Origin: Isoetes taiwanensis
Taxonomy: Eukaryota > Streptophyta > Lycopodiopsida > Isoetales > Isoetaceae
Reading direction: 5' to 3'
DNA: 64,000 bases
NCBI GenBank assembly: GCA_021234155.1
Contig: JAJEKV010000053.1
Coordinates: 7,579,424-7,643,423 of the forward strand
The notes beneath the pieces are model-generated. The model saw only the letters and a list, made by a program, of their open reading frames with translations. It was not told the origin of the DNA and ran no database searches. Both the position numbers and the translations under genes were made by a program. Numbering within the stretch: position 1 is the first letter of the stretch; each line of letters opens with the position of its first letter. Positions 1 to 11,100 of this stretch are shown here, one piece after another.

Positions 1-1972
1 CAATATTTGTTTGCATTTAATCACTTTGATTTTATTGTATGCTTGGTTCAACATGTCTCTAAGAAGAACATATGTTACTGTTGTGTGTGTTGGATGAATG
101 TCATACTAACACTATAAACCTATTTGATTGAGTGATAAGATTTGGAAGCAGCTCTGATTTCTGTATACATCTCTGTATTTAGCATTTGAGACCTTTATAT
201 TGTCACATCTGGGTTTTATTGCAATCTCTATCCATTTTGCAACATCTATTACAACCATTCATTTTTGCAAATGTATAATGTGGCTAATTGTGAGATAATT
301 CAATTAGATGTCGAATTGACATGAACTAACACATGCTCTACCGCATTGATGTAGGTTTGTCTACCTTCAGCACCTTTTGCATATTGGCACTTAAAATTGC
401 TTACTCATTATGCAATGTCGTGAGATACCACTTTATTAGAAAAACACACTGTAGCATTTGTTGGTGGTTCCATCTTTCATTAGATGAAAGACACTGTAGC
501 ATTTGTTGGTGGTTGCAATCACTCCGCTGTTCGCATGTTTTAAAATATTAGTTTACATTAGCTTTATGCTGTTTCACACCTTGCATGCACTGTATAGTGG
601 TAGTGGTCTGAAAGGAGTGTATGGTGGTATGGTTGGAATTGAAAAAACGAGTTTTTATAGTTTAAGGCAAGCTCATTGATATCTTTTGAGGGACTATTCT
701 AAGGTTTTGGTTGTAACTTGCAGATTGCGCCTTGACTACTGCTTGGATCCTGCTAATATTCGGATTGCAAGCAATGAAATAACGTAGCCAATAATCACGG
801 TTGGACTTGGAGCACTTGACTCGGGTCAGAATTGATGCCCCATGAGTCATGGGTGCTTGCCGAATGCCACTAACGCAAGAGCTATCCATGGTGCTTATAT
901 TATTGCAAATTTGAGTCTATGCCTAAGAAAGGTTTTCAGGGTTCATCTTCGTCTAGCAACTGAAGCTGCCCTTCTTAGGTACATTCCTGCATCCAATGAT
1001 ACCTTTACCTCCTACTTATTCTGATTTTTATTCTAACTTTTGCTTTCAATTTTTGAAATGGGCTTCTTAATCTAGAATATTTAGCCAATATAGGTTTTCT
1101 GAACATATGCACATATACGTGCTGGAGTGGCATACAAAATCAAACCTGGACCAGCAAGTCTCAAGCTGATATTATAAACCCAAATACATTATATTATAGG
1201 ATAGGTGCAAGTAGATGCAAACTATTAAGTAAAACCTTTATGAGTGATGTCGATAAATGATGTAAGCTTCTTTGCATGTCTGAGCTACCCTCTAGATTGT
1301 TCTTGCAGGTGTGGAATTAATCCATGCATTGTTCTTACATGTCTAGGGCCAATTGAAGGCCATAGGCTAAAGATAAGAATATTAAGAGAATTTTGAATTT
1401 GTGTTGAAACAATAATCAAAATCTGATGTATACCTTTTTAATAGAATTGTGTCATCTTTGGGATGAATTTTCTTTGTTTTTTTTTACTGGAAAAGACATG
1501 CAATTTTAGGCTATAATTGTGCGTCTAATATATTGAAAACTTTGGAGATTGTTCAACCTCTGCCTTTCAAAATTTGCAGTTTAAAGCCACTCAAAGCTAA
1601 TATCCCCAGAAATTCTAATTGAATATCTTTAAGCTATTACTCTGGATTTGTTAGAACAATGTTTTATTATCATCTAAGCACACTTTGCATGTGGAACTTG
1701 GTTCATTTATACATATAGGTTTTTTCTCTTCTTTGTCGAGGGGCTAGGGCTCCATATGTTTAATCTCTATTCTCTAAAATATCATTTGCATATTTAATTT
1801 GGTAATTGAATGGGCACTAAAATAGTTAAAAGGAACTTAAAATATCAATCTATCAAATATTTAAATATGAAGTTGAGTGATACACGAATATTTAAACATC
1901 AAACTTGCGTGAATCAAAGAACTCGGTGCAATTAATAATTTTGCATTTAAAATGTTATTTCAAAACAATGCA
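1..1972. other. AT-rich stretch without a recognisable gene
   Basis: No open frame here resembles a known family. A 24-bp exact direct repeat lies at 446-469 and 491-514 (period 45). The stretch 842-1010 is slightly richer in sense codons and is flanked by T-rich tracts that could be intron ends, but I cannot name a product. The base composition changes sharply at about 1980, where a GC-rich LINE begins. Confidence 0.5.
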
Positions 1973-1979
1973 CTAAGTT

Positions 1980-3533
1980 GGTGTTGTCGGGGTCCGGCAG
2001 GGTTGCCCCCTCTCGCCGACACTTTTTGGCCTCTACATTGATCAGTTAGAGCCCTGGCTTACTGAGCATGGGGGGGATGGCATACATCTTTTGCACCAGG
2101 TCATCCGCCAGCTCATCTATGCGGACGATGTTGGCCTGCTGGCCCACACCGAGAAGATATCTGCGATCTCACACGGATGCCCTAGACACATTTTGTCGCT
2201 ACTGAGACATGCGCGTCAATCCGCCAAGACCGTGGTGGTTCTCATATCCTCTTCACGTCACCCCATGCCTCCCGTGCACTCACATATATGGGGGGCGGCT
2301 GTGGGCGCCACGCCCACCTACAAGTACCTAGGGGTGGAGTTCCCTCCTCGCTCATTGGGAGGCGTCTATCCGCTATGGGTGATGGCCAGGCCGGAAAGCG
2401 CTTTATGCAATGCGTAACAAACCACCGTGCGTAGCTATATGATTGGGGCCATCATACACATCTGCTCGCACCGGTCGAGCCCGGCCCTTCAGACGGGTCG
2501 AAGGTTTGGGGCCCGGCCGCCTTTGACGACACTGAATGACTTGGAGCAGGTGCGTAAGGCATTTTTGGCACGGGCACTTGGGGTGAAACCTTCAGTCCCC
2601 TATCGATTCAGCTGCCGCAGAAATCGATTCTTGCCGCCGCCGGCAGCCCTTGATAGACACATCGCCTATTTTCGTAAAGTGGTTACTATGGGTGATGCTC
2701 GCCCCCCGACTGGGCTTACACCGCGGGCCATGAGTCCGCAGCCGCTTAGGGCCTGCTGGAGGGGTAAGAGAGATCGGTGGTTCGCCAGATGGAACGCGTG
2801 TGAGCAATGTGATGCGCATACCGGGCGCAGCTGCCGATCGCGGACAAACTGCGGGAGTACCTAGATGCTTGTTTCCTTGGCAAGCTCGGGACCCCATTGC
2901 TCTAGAGCAGTCAAAATGGCCCATTACAAGGAGCACATCAACCCGTGTTAGCCCGGGGCCCACGCCTCTACTGCGTCCCCGGTTTGCCCCGAAAAAAGCA
3001 GCTCATTGCCTCCATTCGCACGTGTGCCCACCATCTTCGCGATCGAGGCGGGGCGGTGGATTGGGGAGCCCCGCCAGACGTGCTCTGTCGGTCTTTGTCA
3101 AACGGGTGCCGTTGAGGATGAGTCTCACACTTTCCAGAGTTGCCCCGCCGGTCGATTCGGGCCGGACACGCTCCCTTAGTACGTTTGGGCGTGCCCTTGC
3201 ATTTGCCGATGAACACACCGGTCAAGACGCGTGCCCCGGGGTCATACATCCAGAGGTAATGGACCTGCGAGGGTCACCTTTGCCCCCCTTGGGTTGTCCA
3301 CGACTAGGCACTACGGGGGTGGTGCATGACCGTATATATTGGGATGTTTACGCATTTTATATGATTAGCACGGTTTTTGTCGCCAGGCTGATTGTCGCCC
3401 GGTTTTTCCTCGAAAACCCTTCGGGGCGGGGGTTTTTTAATCCGGGCAGTAATCCGCTTGCTGCGTTTTTGTATTGGGTCCCATAGACCGATTGGTCTCC
3501 GTGGACGATAAAAGTAACTTCCTTCCTTCCTTC
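1980..3533 (+). mobile_element. 5'-truncated GC-rich LINE (reverse transcriptase part to 3' end)
   Basis: This block is far richer in G and C than its surroundings. From about 1990 the plus strand encodes the reverse transcriptase signature VRQGCPLSPTLFGLYIDQLE, then the catalytic box IYADDVGLLA at about 2112-2145. Further frames give the LINE connection region (VWGP, then LEQVRKAFLARALGV at about 2540-2585). A C-terminal zinc-knuckle-like part lies at about 3050-3150 (Cys-x4-Cys, EDESHTF, SCP). Several frameshifts break the frame, so it is dead. The 3' part after about 3250 is non-coding and ends in a short TTCC repeat tail. The heptamer CTAAGTT flanks the block at 1973-1979 and 3534-3540 and is taken as the target-site duplication. 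The endonuclease and ORF1 are missing, as expected for 5' truncation. Confidence 0.85.
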
Positions 3534-3789
3534 CTAAGTTATGGTGTTAACACCAAATTAATCCATCTCCCCAAAAAAAAATGCTTTGCATATCATTGGC
3601 CAGGAACATATGTGGACATACCATAATCGCCACATGGATGTTATTTCAATAGATGTTGCTGCAAGTGAAAATTTTGAATCACCTTTGTTATTCTTTAAAA
3701 AAGATGGTTCACAACTATTCTGGCCAAGGTAACAATACCAAACACTACCAAGTAACAATATGTGCATGCTTAACATGTTTGATAAATCA

Positions 3790-4370
3790 CACATCTAGGG
3801 TATTGGGTTTAGGATTTTGGTTTTGTGTTTAGAATTTAGGGGTTTATGTAGGTAATTGAATTTGAAGAACTTAGAGGATGTAATATGCAACCATGCAACG
3901 CTATCAATCATGTCATCACACTATAGATTTAGGATTGAGGGTTTGTGGTTTAGAATTTGTGTGTTTGGATAGGAAATCATGACTATTATATCAAGTAAAT
4001 TTAAATCTTCTAAACGTATTAGATCTGCACGCTAATCACACAATAAAAATGATATTGCAAAGAGTGTTTTATAGAGTTATGGTTTAAGGTCTATGGTTAT
4101 GGGTTTAGGATTCAAGAACTTAGCATTGAACTTGAAGGATGTAACATGCAACTCATAGATGAAGCACGTAATTCTATCAACTATGTCATCCGTATAGGGC
4201 TTAGGGTTTGTTTAAGGTATGCTTTCGTAAAGCAGGTCAATGCGTGCGTTGATTAAGAATAGGAAGTATTTTTTTAAGGCAAGTAGACTCTAGGCTTTCC
4301 ATTATTTCTACCCCATCCATGACTAAGGCCTGACATCCCTAAACCCTTTCACACAAACCCTAAACCCTTC
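3790..4370. repeat. Degenerate telomere-like and tandem repeat block
   Basis: GGGTTTAGG-like words recur at about 3803-3850, 3930-3960, 4080-4115 and 4195-4215. CCCTAAA words occur at about 4337-4367. Two blocks, about 3865-3925 and 4120-4190, resemble each other (hexamers such as GGATGTAA, ATGCAAC and TATCAA in the same order), which suggests an old tandem duplication. The CCCTAAA part is shared with the sequence before the Helitron end at 6421, so at least that part belongs to the Helitron family rather than to a telomere. Confidence 0.45.
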
Positions 4371-4502
4371 ACATTTCGCACTCCATAACCTCATAGACAT
4401 GATTACATTTACCAACTTTTTATTCCATCGCAAACTCCATTACAACTACCCATTCTAGGCGCCCATGAATAATGCCCGGCATTGCCGGGCATACGTTTCT
4501 AG
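4350..4502 (+). mobile_element. Helitron 3' end (copy a)
   Basis: A perfect 7-bp stem (GCCCGGC, loop ATT, GCCGGGC) occupies 4474-4490. Eight bases later comes CTAG at 4499-4502, followed by a host T. A hairpin about 10 bases before CTRR-T is the defining Helitron 3' structure. The upstream 120-150 bp resemble those before the copy at 6421 (telomere-like word, then GATTACATTTAC). The 5' end (TC after A) could not be placed. Confidence 0.75.
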
Positions 4503-6100
4503 TCATCTTATTATCAATGCATTTCTTCTATCTTACTTTAGCATGATATCTTATTATTGTAGGAAGTTATGTGGTTGTTGATAACACTTGCTGGCATGTT
4601 ATCGTGTTAGAGTAAAAAAAGCTCCCCTCGAAGTACACATGCAGGAGAACTCGCTTTAGGTCAGGAGGCATCACACACATTGGCGTTTGCGATGGAAGAC
4701 AGTTCAAGGCTTGGGCATCGACCCCACATGATGTAGTTGGTGATTATGAGCTTCCCGAATTTTTAACCAAGTATAACATTGTTGTTGGTAGACTCGAGTC
4801 GCGCGTGTAGGACATGATATCAGATCATGTTTACACATTCATGTTCGCCACTGTAGGCACGACAGGAGGAGCTTCTATACCTATCAGCTTCGCAAATGAG
4901 CTTCATATTGAGCCGACAGACGTTCCTAGAGTTCTTTGGGACACGTTCTTCACGATGTAGATCCTATTTGCACCAAAATATTTTGTATTCGTATTTATTT
5001 TTGTTTATGATTTAATTTGTTCCTGATATGGAGCATGCTAGGGGGAGTGGTCCAAAAACAAGGGATTAAGGCAATGGGGCATAACGATACCAATGGTTAC
5101 ATGAAATGATAAATAAAAGGGGCAAGATATTAGGCTACCATTGAATATTTAAGCCAAGTATAGGGAGGAATACTTTATCCAAAAGTATTGCAAAAGGAGG
5201 CAACGAAATAGTTCATGCAACTATTTTTATTAAAAGAGGAAACGAACTGGCGGACGAGAATAGCATGAGCAAGCCTTAAACAGGAAAAGGAGGTTGATCT
5301 GCGAATAGAAGGGAGCGGCCAGCAGAGAATCGCAGACAGAGGTGACTTTTGTTGAATCCGGCACCAGCGGCCCAACTTCAGTTCGTGGCTTCCTAGATCC
5401 GATCTGCAAAGGAGTTCAAAGTCGCTACTGCTGTAACCGACTCTCTCAACCCAATCACGGTTACAGAATCCGGAGCAGGGAATTGTCAATACAAATCCGG
5501 AAGTCTGAAGATCCCTGCCAGTGTTTCCGGCCTCTGCAACCTAACCTCAGCTTTGTTGCCTTCCAATCCGACTTCAGGGATTGAGTTCTTGTCTGCTGTG
5601 TCCAGACCCGATCCAACTGGCAAGTATTTGGTAGAGACTGTGGATCCTGTGAGCAGAGCCTTAATTGACCTTCCTTGTTGAGTCCAAGATTGATTCTATT
5701 TCCCACCATTGGCAGCTGTGCCTGAACCCATTAAAGCCAAAGATATTGTAGAACGGGTTGATCTTGCGCTGAAGGGAAATAGGCCCTGATCAATCCCTTT
5801 CGCCCTTAAGCCCTTGCAATTGCCTTAGTCCTTGGACCCGGTTGGGTGGAAACTGGTTGCTCCAAAGCTTGGTTGTGGAAACCAAGTACTTTTGTTCTTG
5901 ATCAAAGCATAATAAGACTCTAAGGAGTTATCTCTTCTGTGTTTTATTCTCATAACTGTTGAGCTAAGTGGATAATATCTTCAACTATCCTTAAATCATA
6001 TCAGTTCCAACTTCATATTATGTGTGCATTTTAAAGGTGAAGTTTGTTTCCCCTCAATATGTGTCTATTGCACCTAAATATATATTTCCTTAAGTGCATT
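4503..6100. other. Unassigned sequence between Helitron ends
   Basis: No family is recognised. The part from 5260 to 5780 is richer in G and C and has overlapping open frames on both strands (5342-5584 plus; 5461-5709 minus) that show no domain. It may be the interior of the Helitron whose 3' end lies at 6192 or 6421. Confidence 0.35.
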
Positions 6101-6192
6101 GCGCACGTTCGCGATACGACAACGACTAACGCACATAAATGCCACCACACTTCCATGACTAATGCTCGGCATCGCCGGGGCCACGTTTCTAG
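6100..6192 (+). mobile_element. Helitron 3' end (copy b)
   Basis: GCTCGGC-ATC-GCCGGGG at 6164-6180 is an imperfect form of the same hairpin. It is followed by CCACGTTT and CTAG at 6189-6192, then T. It matches the other copies in loop, spacing and terminal tetranucleotide. Confidence 0.65.
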
Positions 6193-6421
6193 TGAGACCA
6201 TACAATTCATGCACTCCATCAACTACGCCATTCAATTCCATCCTACCCATTCATTATTCCTATTCATTCCATCCACTACAACTAATGCTCGACCTCTCTA
6301 AACCCTTCACATTGTGGACACGATTACATTTACAACTTTATCCACATCGAAACCCTGTTATTTCTACCCAGTTTTACACATCCACGACTAATGCCTGGCA
6401 TCGCCAGGCACATGTTTCTAG
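6193..6421 (+). mobile_element. Helitron 3' end (copy c)
   Basis: A perfect stem GCCTGGC-ATC-GCCAGGC lies at 6393-6409, with CTAG at 6418-6421 followed by T. The preceding sequence from about 6295 matches that upstream of copy a. Copies b and c lie only 229 bp apart, so c is either nested just outside b or is a short element of its own. Confidence 0.72.
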
Positions 6422-6545
6422 TTTGATCTATTTTTGGATAAAATATGGTGTGTCACTAGTGTGATAGCTTAAGAGTATTTCTTAAAGATGCATGTAGAAC
6501 CATTAATTTCATCCTAAAATTGGGGTAATGATTTCATATATCTAA

Positions 6546-7097
6546 TGGGCACCACCACTAACACAAACCATTAACATCCAACATATAAAAATTAAATCCC
6601 CCAACACATAACAACCAACACATAACAACCATTGACATTAACAACCAACACATAACTACCATTGACATTAATTAACACAACCATTGGGTCCAACACATTT
6701 AAATTAAAATCCCCCTTAAACCCCCTTTTGGTTTGGGTGCATATTCACACGGGGGGTGACTCCAGGCAACGAGAGCTGTTGGATAGGCATATTCACCCCT
6801 TATTCCTTAATCTACACCGTACATAAAGTTCCTCGTTTGTGGGGTATGCAAGTACAAAATTTGCTATACTGTATAACAAGATTCGCAAAATACTATAAGA
6901 TTTCAAGCGGAATACTATATGGTGTTGATTTTGTACGTGAAAAATACAATTATGAGGGCTCTCGCTGCCCTACATCACCCCCCGTGTGAATATGCACCCA
7001 AACCAAAGGGGGTTTAAGGGGGGATTTTAATTTAAATGTGTTGGACCCAATGGTTGTGTTAATTAATGTCAATGGTAGTTATGTGTTGGTTGTTACT
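6546..7097 (+). mobile_element. Foldback/MITE family M1, copy 1a
   Basis: Long inverted arms: 6610-6765 is the reverse complement of about 6975-7097, with a roughly 200-bp core between them. The arms hold low-complexity steps (AACCAACACATAACAACC and its complement), then a C-rich part, then CACACGGGGGGTGA. The right arm stops abruptly at 7097, where the duplicated unit A begins. No transposase is present, so it is non-autonomous. Relatives are at 7969-8378, 31440-31787 and 46959-47409. Confidence 0.8.
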
Positions 7098-7968
7098 AGA
7101 ATTCATTTGAGGCTTTCATCACCTGTAGCTTTTGAATTTCATCACAATAAAACAAATAGAACATAAGTAAAAGTTACCATAAAGATAGAGCGGATTGATC
7201 CCATTATTCTGAAATCATAAAGCTTGCAACACCCATACACAAACATTTTTCAACTGGAATTTAACAGCATGGATTCTTGTGGTGAGAAACCAAAGTGGGA
7301 AACTTTTCGGCTTCTTAGCACAAGGATCTAGAAGCCTTGGAATTTGCTTAATAACTGCCTTAAAATCTAAAAATGCATGGTAATTTTTTGCAACCTTCAT
7401 TCGGAATGAGCCATAAAACAATATCCAATAGCGCAATTCTGTATTAATCAACTGGTAGGATGTGAAAGCTGACCAAACCCGGCCGAAAAGTTGCTGTTTT
7501 AGCATAGATAACTTAATCAAACATATCCATATCATACACTATCAAAAAGATCTCGGAGAGAGCTTTCCAACGCAATAAAAATCATCTCAAACAGAGCTCT
7601 GGATCACAAGTTATGATAAGAAATGTGTTGCCGGAGGGGAAACTGCACTACACGCGCCCTTCAAGCCCTTCATGTGCCCATTATGCACCACACACACAAA
7701 AAGAGGGCTTTTGTTGTGAGCCATTGGTTGTTGACCATTATGCACCACACGCACAAAAAGAGGGCTTTTGTTGTGAGCCATTGGTTGTTGACCATTATGC
7801 ACCACACACACAAAAAAGGGCTTTTGTTGTGAGCCATTGGTTGTTGACCATTGGAAAAAAAAAAGGCTAAAATCAATGGCTCAGAAATGGTACACTCTAG
7901 ATGTACGCATTAGTACATCCATTTGAATACATCATGAAATCATAGGAAAACCTTAGTGAAAAGCGTAC
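7097..7968 (+). repeat. Duplicated unit A
   Basis: This unit is repeated in the same direction at 8455-9407 with roughly 90 percent identity by eye. It has no convincing coding frame. The middle part (AGAGCTTTCCAACGCAATAA and following, about 7558-7610) resembles the untranslated or LTR sequence of plant LTR retrotransposons. The last third is a 57-bp tandem array. It lacks TG...CA ends, so an LTR identity is not supported. Confidence 0.7.
7670..7858 (+). repeat. 57-bp tandem repeat, three copies
   Basis: The unit begins at CATTATGCACCACAC and runs through AAAAAGAGGGCTTTTGTTGTGAGCCATTGGTTGTTGAC. It occurs three times with few differences. Open frames on both strands here are by-products of the repeat (57 is a multiple of 3). 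Confidence 0.9.
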
Positions 7969-8378
7969 AAATTTTGCACGTACGAAATCAACACCATATA
8001 GTATTCCGCTTGAAATCTTATAGTATTTTGCGAATCTTGTTATACAGTATAGCAAATTTTGTACTTGCATACCCCACAAACGAGGAACTTTATGTACGGT
8101 GTAGATTAAGGAATAAGGGGTGAATATGCCTATCCAACAGCTCTCGTTGCCTGGAGTCACCCCCCGTGTGAATATGCACCCAAACCAAAAGGGGGTTTAA
8201 GGGGGATTTTAATTTAAATGTGTTGGACCCAATGGTTGTGTTAATTAATGTCAATGGTAGTTATGTGTTGGTTGTTAATGTCAATGGTGGTTGTTATATG
8301 TTGGTTGTTATGTGTTGGTTGTCATGTGTTGGGGGATTTAATTTTTATATGTTGGATGTTAATGGTTTGTGTTGCAAA
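7969..8378 (-). mobile_element. Foldback/MITE family M1, copy 1b (inverted)
   Basis: The core at 7969-8155 is the reverse complement of the core of copy 1a. It is followed by a complete right arm at 8155-8378 that pairs with 6546-6765. The left arm is missing, since unit A joins the core directly. Copies 1a and 1b thus form a roughly 410-bp inverted repeat enclosing unit A. Confidence 0.8.
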
Positions 8379-8454
8379 AAAAATTGGTTCCTGGCCCCGA
8401 GGGGCCTTAGGGACGTCGGTGTGACAAAAATTTTAGAATTCAAAACCAGAAAAA

Positions 8455-9407
8455 ACTAGAATTCATTTGAGGCTTTCATCACCTGTAGCTTTTGAATTTT
8501 ATCACAATAAAACAAATAGAACATAAGTAAAAGTTATCAAAACGATAGAGCAGATTGATCCCATTATTCTGAAAGTCATAAAGTTTGCAACACCCATACA
8601 CAAACATTTTTCAACTGGAATTTAACAGCAGCCTTTGGCCTCCATGGATTCTTGTGGTGAGAAACCAAAGTGGGAAACTTTTTCGCTTGTTAGTACAAGG
8701 ATCTAGAAGCCTTGGAATTTACTTAATAAGCGCCTCAAAATCTAAAAAATGCATGGTAATTTTTGCAAGCTTCATTCGGAATGAGCCATAAAACAATATC
8801 CAATAACGCAATCCTCAGATTAATCACCGGTAGGATGTGAAAGCCTACCAAACCCGGCCGAAAAATTGCTGTTTTAGCATAGATAACTTAACCAAACATA
8901 TCCATATCATACACTATCAAAAAGATCTCGGAGAGAGCTTTCCAACGCAATAAAAATCATCTCAAACAGAGCTCTGGATCAAAAGTTATGATAAGAAATG
9001 TGTTGCCGGCGGGGAAACTGCACTACATGCGCCCTTCAACCCTTCATGTGCCCATTATACACCACACACACAAAAAGAGGGCTTTGTTGTGAGCCATTGG
9101 TTGTTGACCATTATGCACCACACGCACAAAAAAGGGCTTTTGTTGTGAGCCATTGGTTTTCAAGCCATTCATGTGCCCATTATGCACCACACACACAAAA
9201 AGAGGGCTTTTGTTGTGAGCCATTGGTTGTTGACCATTATGCACCACACGCACAAAAAAAAGGCTTTTGTTGTGAGCCATTGGTTGTTGACAATTGAAAA
9301 AAAAAGGCTAAAATCAATGGCTAAGAAATGGTGCACTCTAGAAGTACGCATTAGTACATCCATTTGAATACATCACAAAATCATAGGAAAACCTTAGTGA
9401 AAAGCGT
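8455..9407 (+). repeat. Duplicated unit B
   Basis: Second copy of unit A. It starts with ACTAGAATTCATTTGAGGC and ends at the shared AAAAGCGTACAAA. It differs by small indels and substitutions, and by four rather than three 57-bp repeats. Confidence 0.7.
9040..9296 (+). repeat. 57-bp tandem repeat, four copies
   Basis: Same repeat as at 7670-7858, with one extra copy. A short block (about 9158-9180, CATTCATGTGCCCATTATG) is repeated from the upstream leader, so the extra copy probably arose by unequal exchange or slippage that included the leader. Confidence 0.85.
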
Positions 9408-9419
9408 ACAAAAACGCAA

Positions 9420-11100
9420 AGAAAACCCCCTGTTATTATGCTACATATTCTATCACTAATCAAAGTAAGTTATCACCATAAGTAGTGACATTACTGCTCG
9501 CATAACCTTGGTCGCTAATATCTTTGCAATATTTGTGTGTTCCTTATTGGGCCTTCAATAGCTTGGTGAGGCAGCTCATGTTTTGTAAACTAACTGAGGA
9601 CTCAAATGGCTTTGCATGATCTCATTTTTCTATGGCTAGATGAGTATCTTGCAAGTACTATCTCATAAAGCTTCCCAAAACTTATAATAAAAAAATATTG
9701 TTTAGTTAGAGAAGGTTGACATCATAAATATGGAATGGGACAACATTGGTTGGCATCTGGTGGCCTCTTGCAGTGGCAGTTCTAAAGTTTCTGCATGATT
9801 TATCATCTGTTATGTACTACATGTACAAAACTGAAAAGGGTGTTTTGAAAAGGATGTTATCATTCTCTAGCAGATTGCATATTGAGTAAGAAACAATATG
9901 GATTTTGCTTCTGCTAAAAATGAAGGAACTTTTCACTTAATTCACTTAATATGGCTCTGAATTTCCAGATGCTGGAGGAGGAATCTATTCTTGTTGCTGT
10001 GGAAAAATTTTCCGTGTTGGACAATGCAAGCTTCCTGCATATAATTCCTATTATAGTATTTCTACATGCACGCATTCAAGCAAAAAAAGTCCAAGGGAAG
10101 TGCTTATGAATGATATTTAGCATTTGTCAATGTTGACCTGGTTTTGTAATTACATTTGTTCATGACAATTGCAGAATTTTGATCTCATAAACTTCCAGAT
10201 TAATGGCCTCTATACACGCAGGGCAAATCATCTATGTGGTGAGCTTTCAGATGTATCCCTCAAATGTGCAACTTTGGTGAGTGTTTGATGGTTGTCTAAT
10301 ATGTTGATACAATACTTTACTACTGTCTAATATGTTGAAAGAATATTTTACTGCAGACTATGTTGATTATGTTGACACTGAAGACACAATGAAATTATTT
10401 ATCCTTGTGCAGTGCAAAAACAAGTCATTTCAGTTCCAGCTGCTCTAGTTTGTTCTGAAAGTCTATACTACATTCTCGAAGTTAGGTAGCCAAACATATA
10501 TGCAGGCTAGAACATAGTCTGCATTCATCAAATGTAAAGGTCCTAATCAATCACATACATCAGGTGGTGGGAGAAAGGTATGAGTGCAAGACCTGGTGCA
10601 ATAGTAAGATCCACAACGGTTTTGACTTCCCATTCCAACCTTTGTTTTTCTTTGCTTTTCTATTTTATCTCAAGGAGGAAGGCCAAGTATTTTGGCTAGT
10701 ACTTCGTCCAATAGCTGCATGATAACCTCATGCCCATGTAATTCAAGAATACCTATTTCGATGCCTAGCCATAAAGGAAACCTATTTGAAAGCCTAGCCA
10801 CATTTGTAACAAAAAGACAAAAAAGACAAACATTTTAAGAAACTACCGCTATCCAAGAACAATGAATACTCAAACAACATTTAGACAAAACAAAAGAAGG
10901 TAATAGCTAACAAATCAATGTTCCTAATTACCACATGCTTAGCACCTCTAGTATAAGATCCGCAATATAACATCAAATCTCATTGTTCCCCACCACAATA
11001 ACAATAAATCTCACTATCCCTCACTAAACAACAAAACACTACTATATGATACACTAAGACAAAACCAACCAAAAGAATTTTAGTCCTATAGTCACCAATA
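9420..11100. other. Gene-poor stretch with exon-like islands
   Basis: The best island is 10175-10276: it follows a T-rich tract and GCAG, is open for exactly 34 codons on the plus strand, and ends at a good GTGAGT donor. A second lies at about 9969-10090, after TTCCAG and starting ATG CTG GAG GAG. Neither matches a family I know. They may be parts of a decayed gene. Confidence 0.35.

Noticed and set aside
2592..3249. Long open frames on both strands in the GC-rich block, including a Cys-rich stretch near 2800
   Set aside because: They are side products of high GC. The LINE motifs run through other frames of the same DNA, and the Cys-rich words do not match a known zinc-binding fold.
3542..3555. 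14-bp palindrome TGGTGTTAACACCA as a transposon end
   Set aside because: It lies just after the LINE target duplication, but no second copy or paired end supports an element.
7670..9296. CRISPR-like array
   Set aside because: The copies are directly abutting tandem repeats without unique spacers, in a plant genome.
7097..9407. Units A and B as the two LTRs of one retrotransposon
   Set aside because: No TG...CA ends, no primer-binding site or polypurine tract, no coding sequence between them, and only a MITE piece inside.
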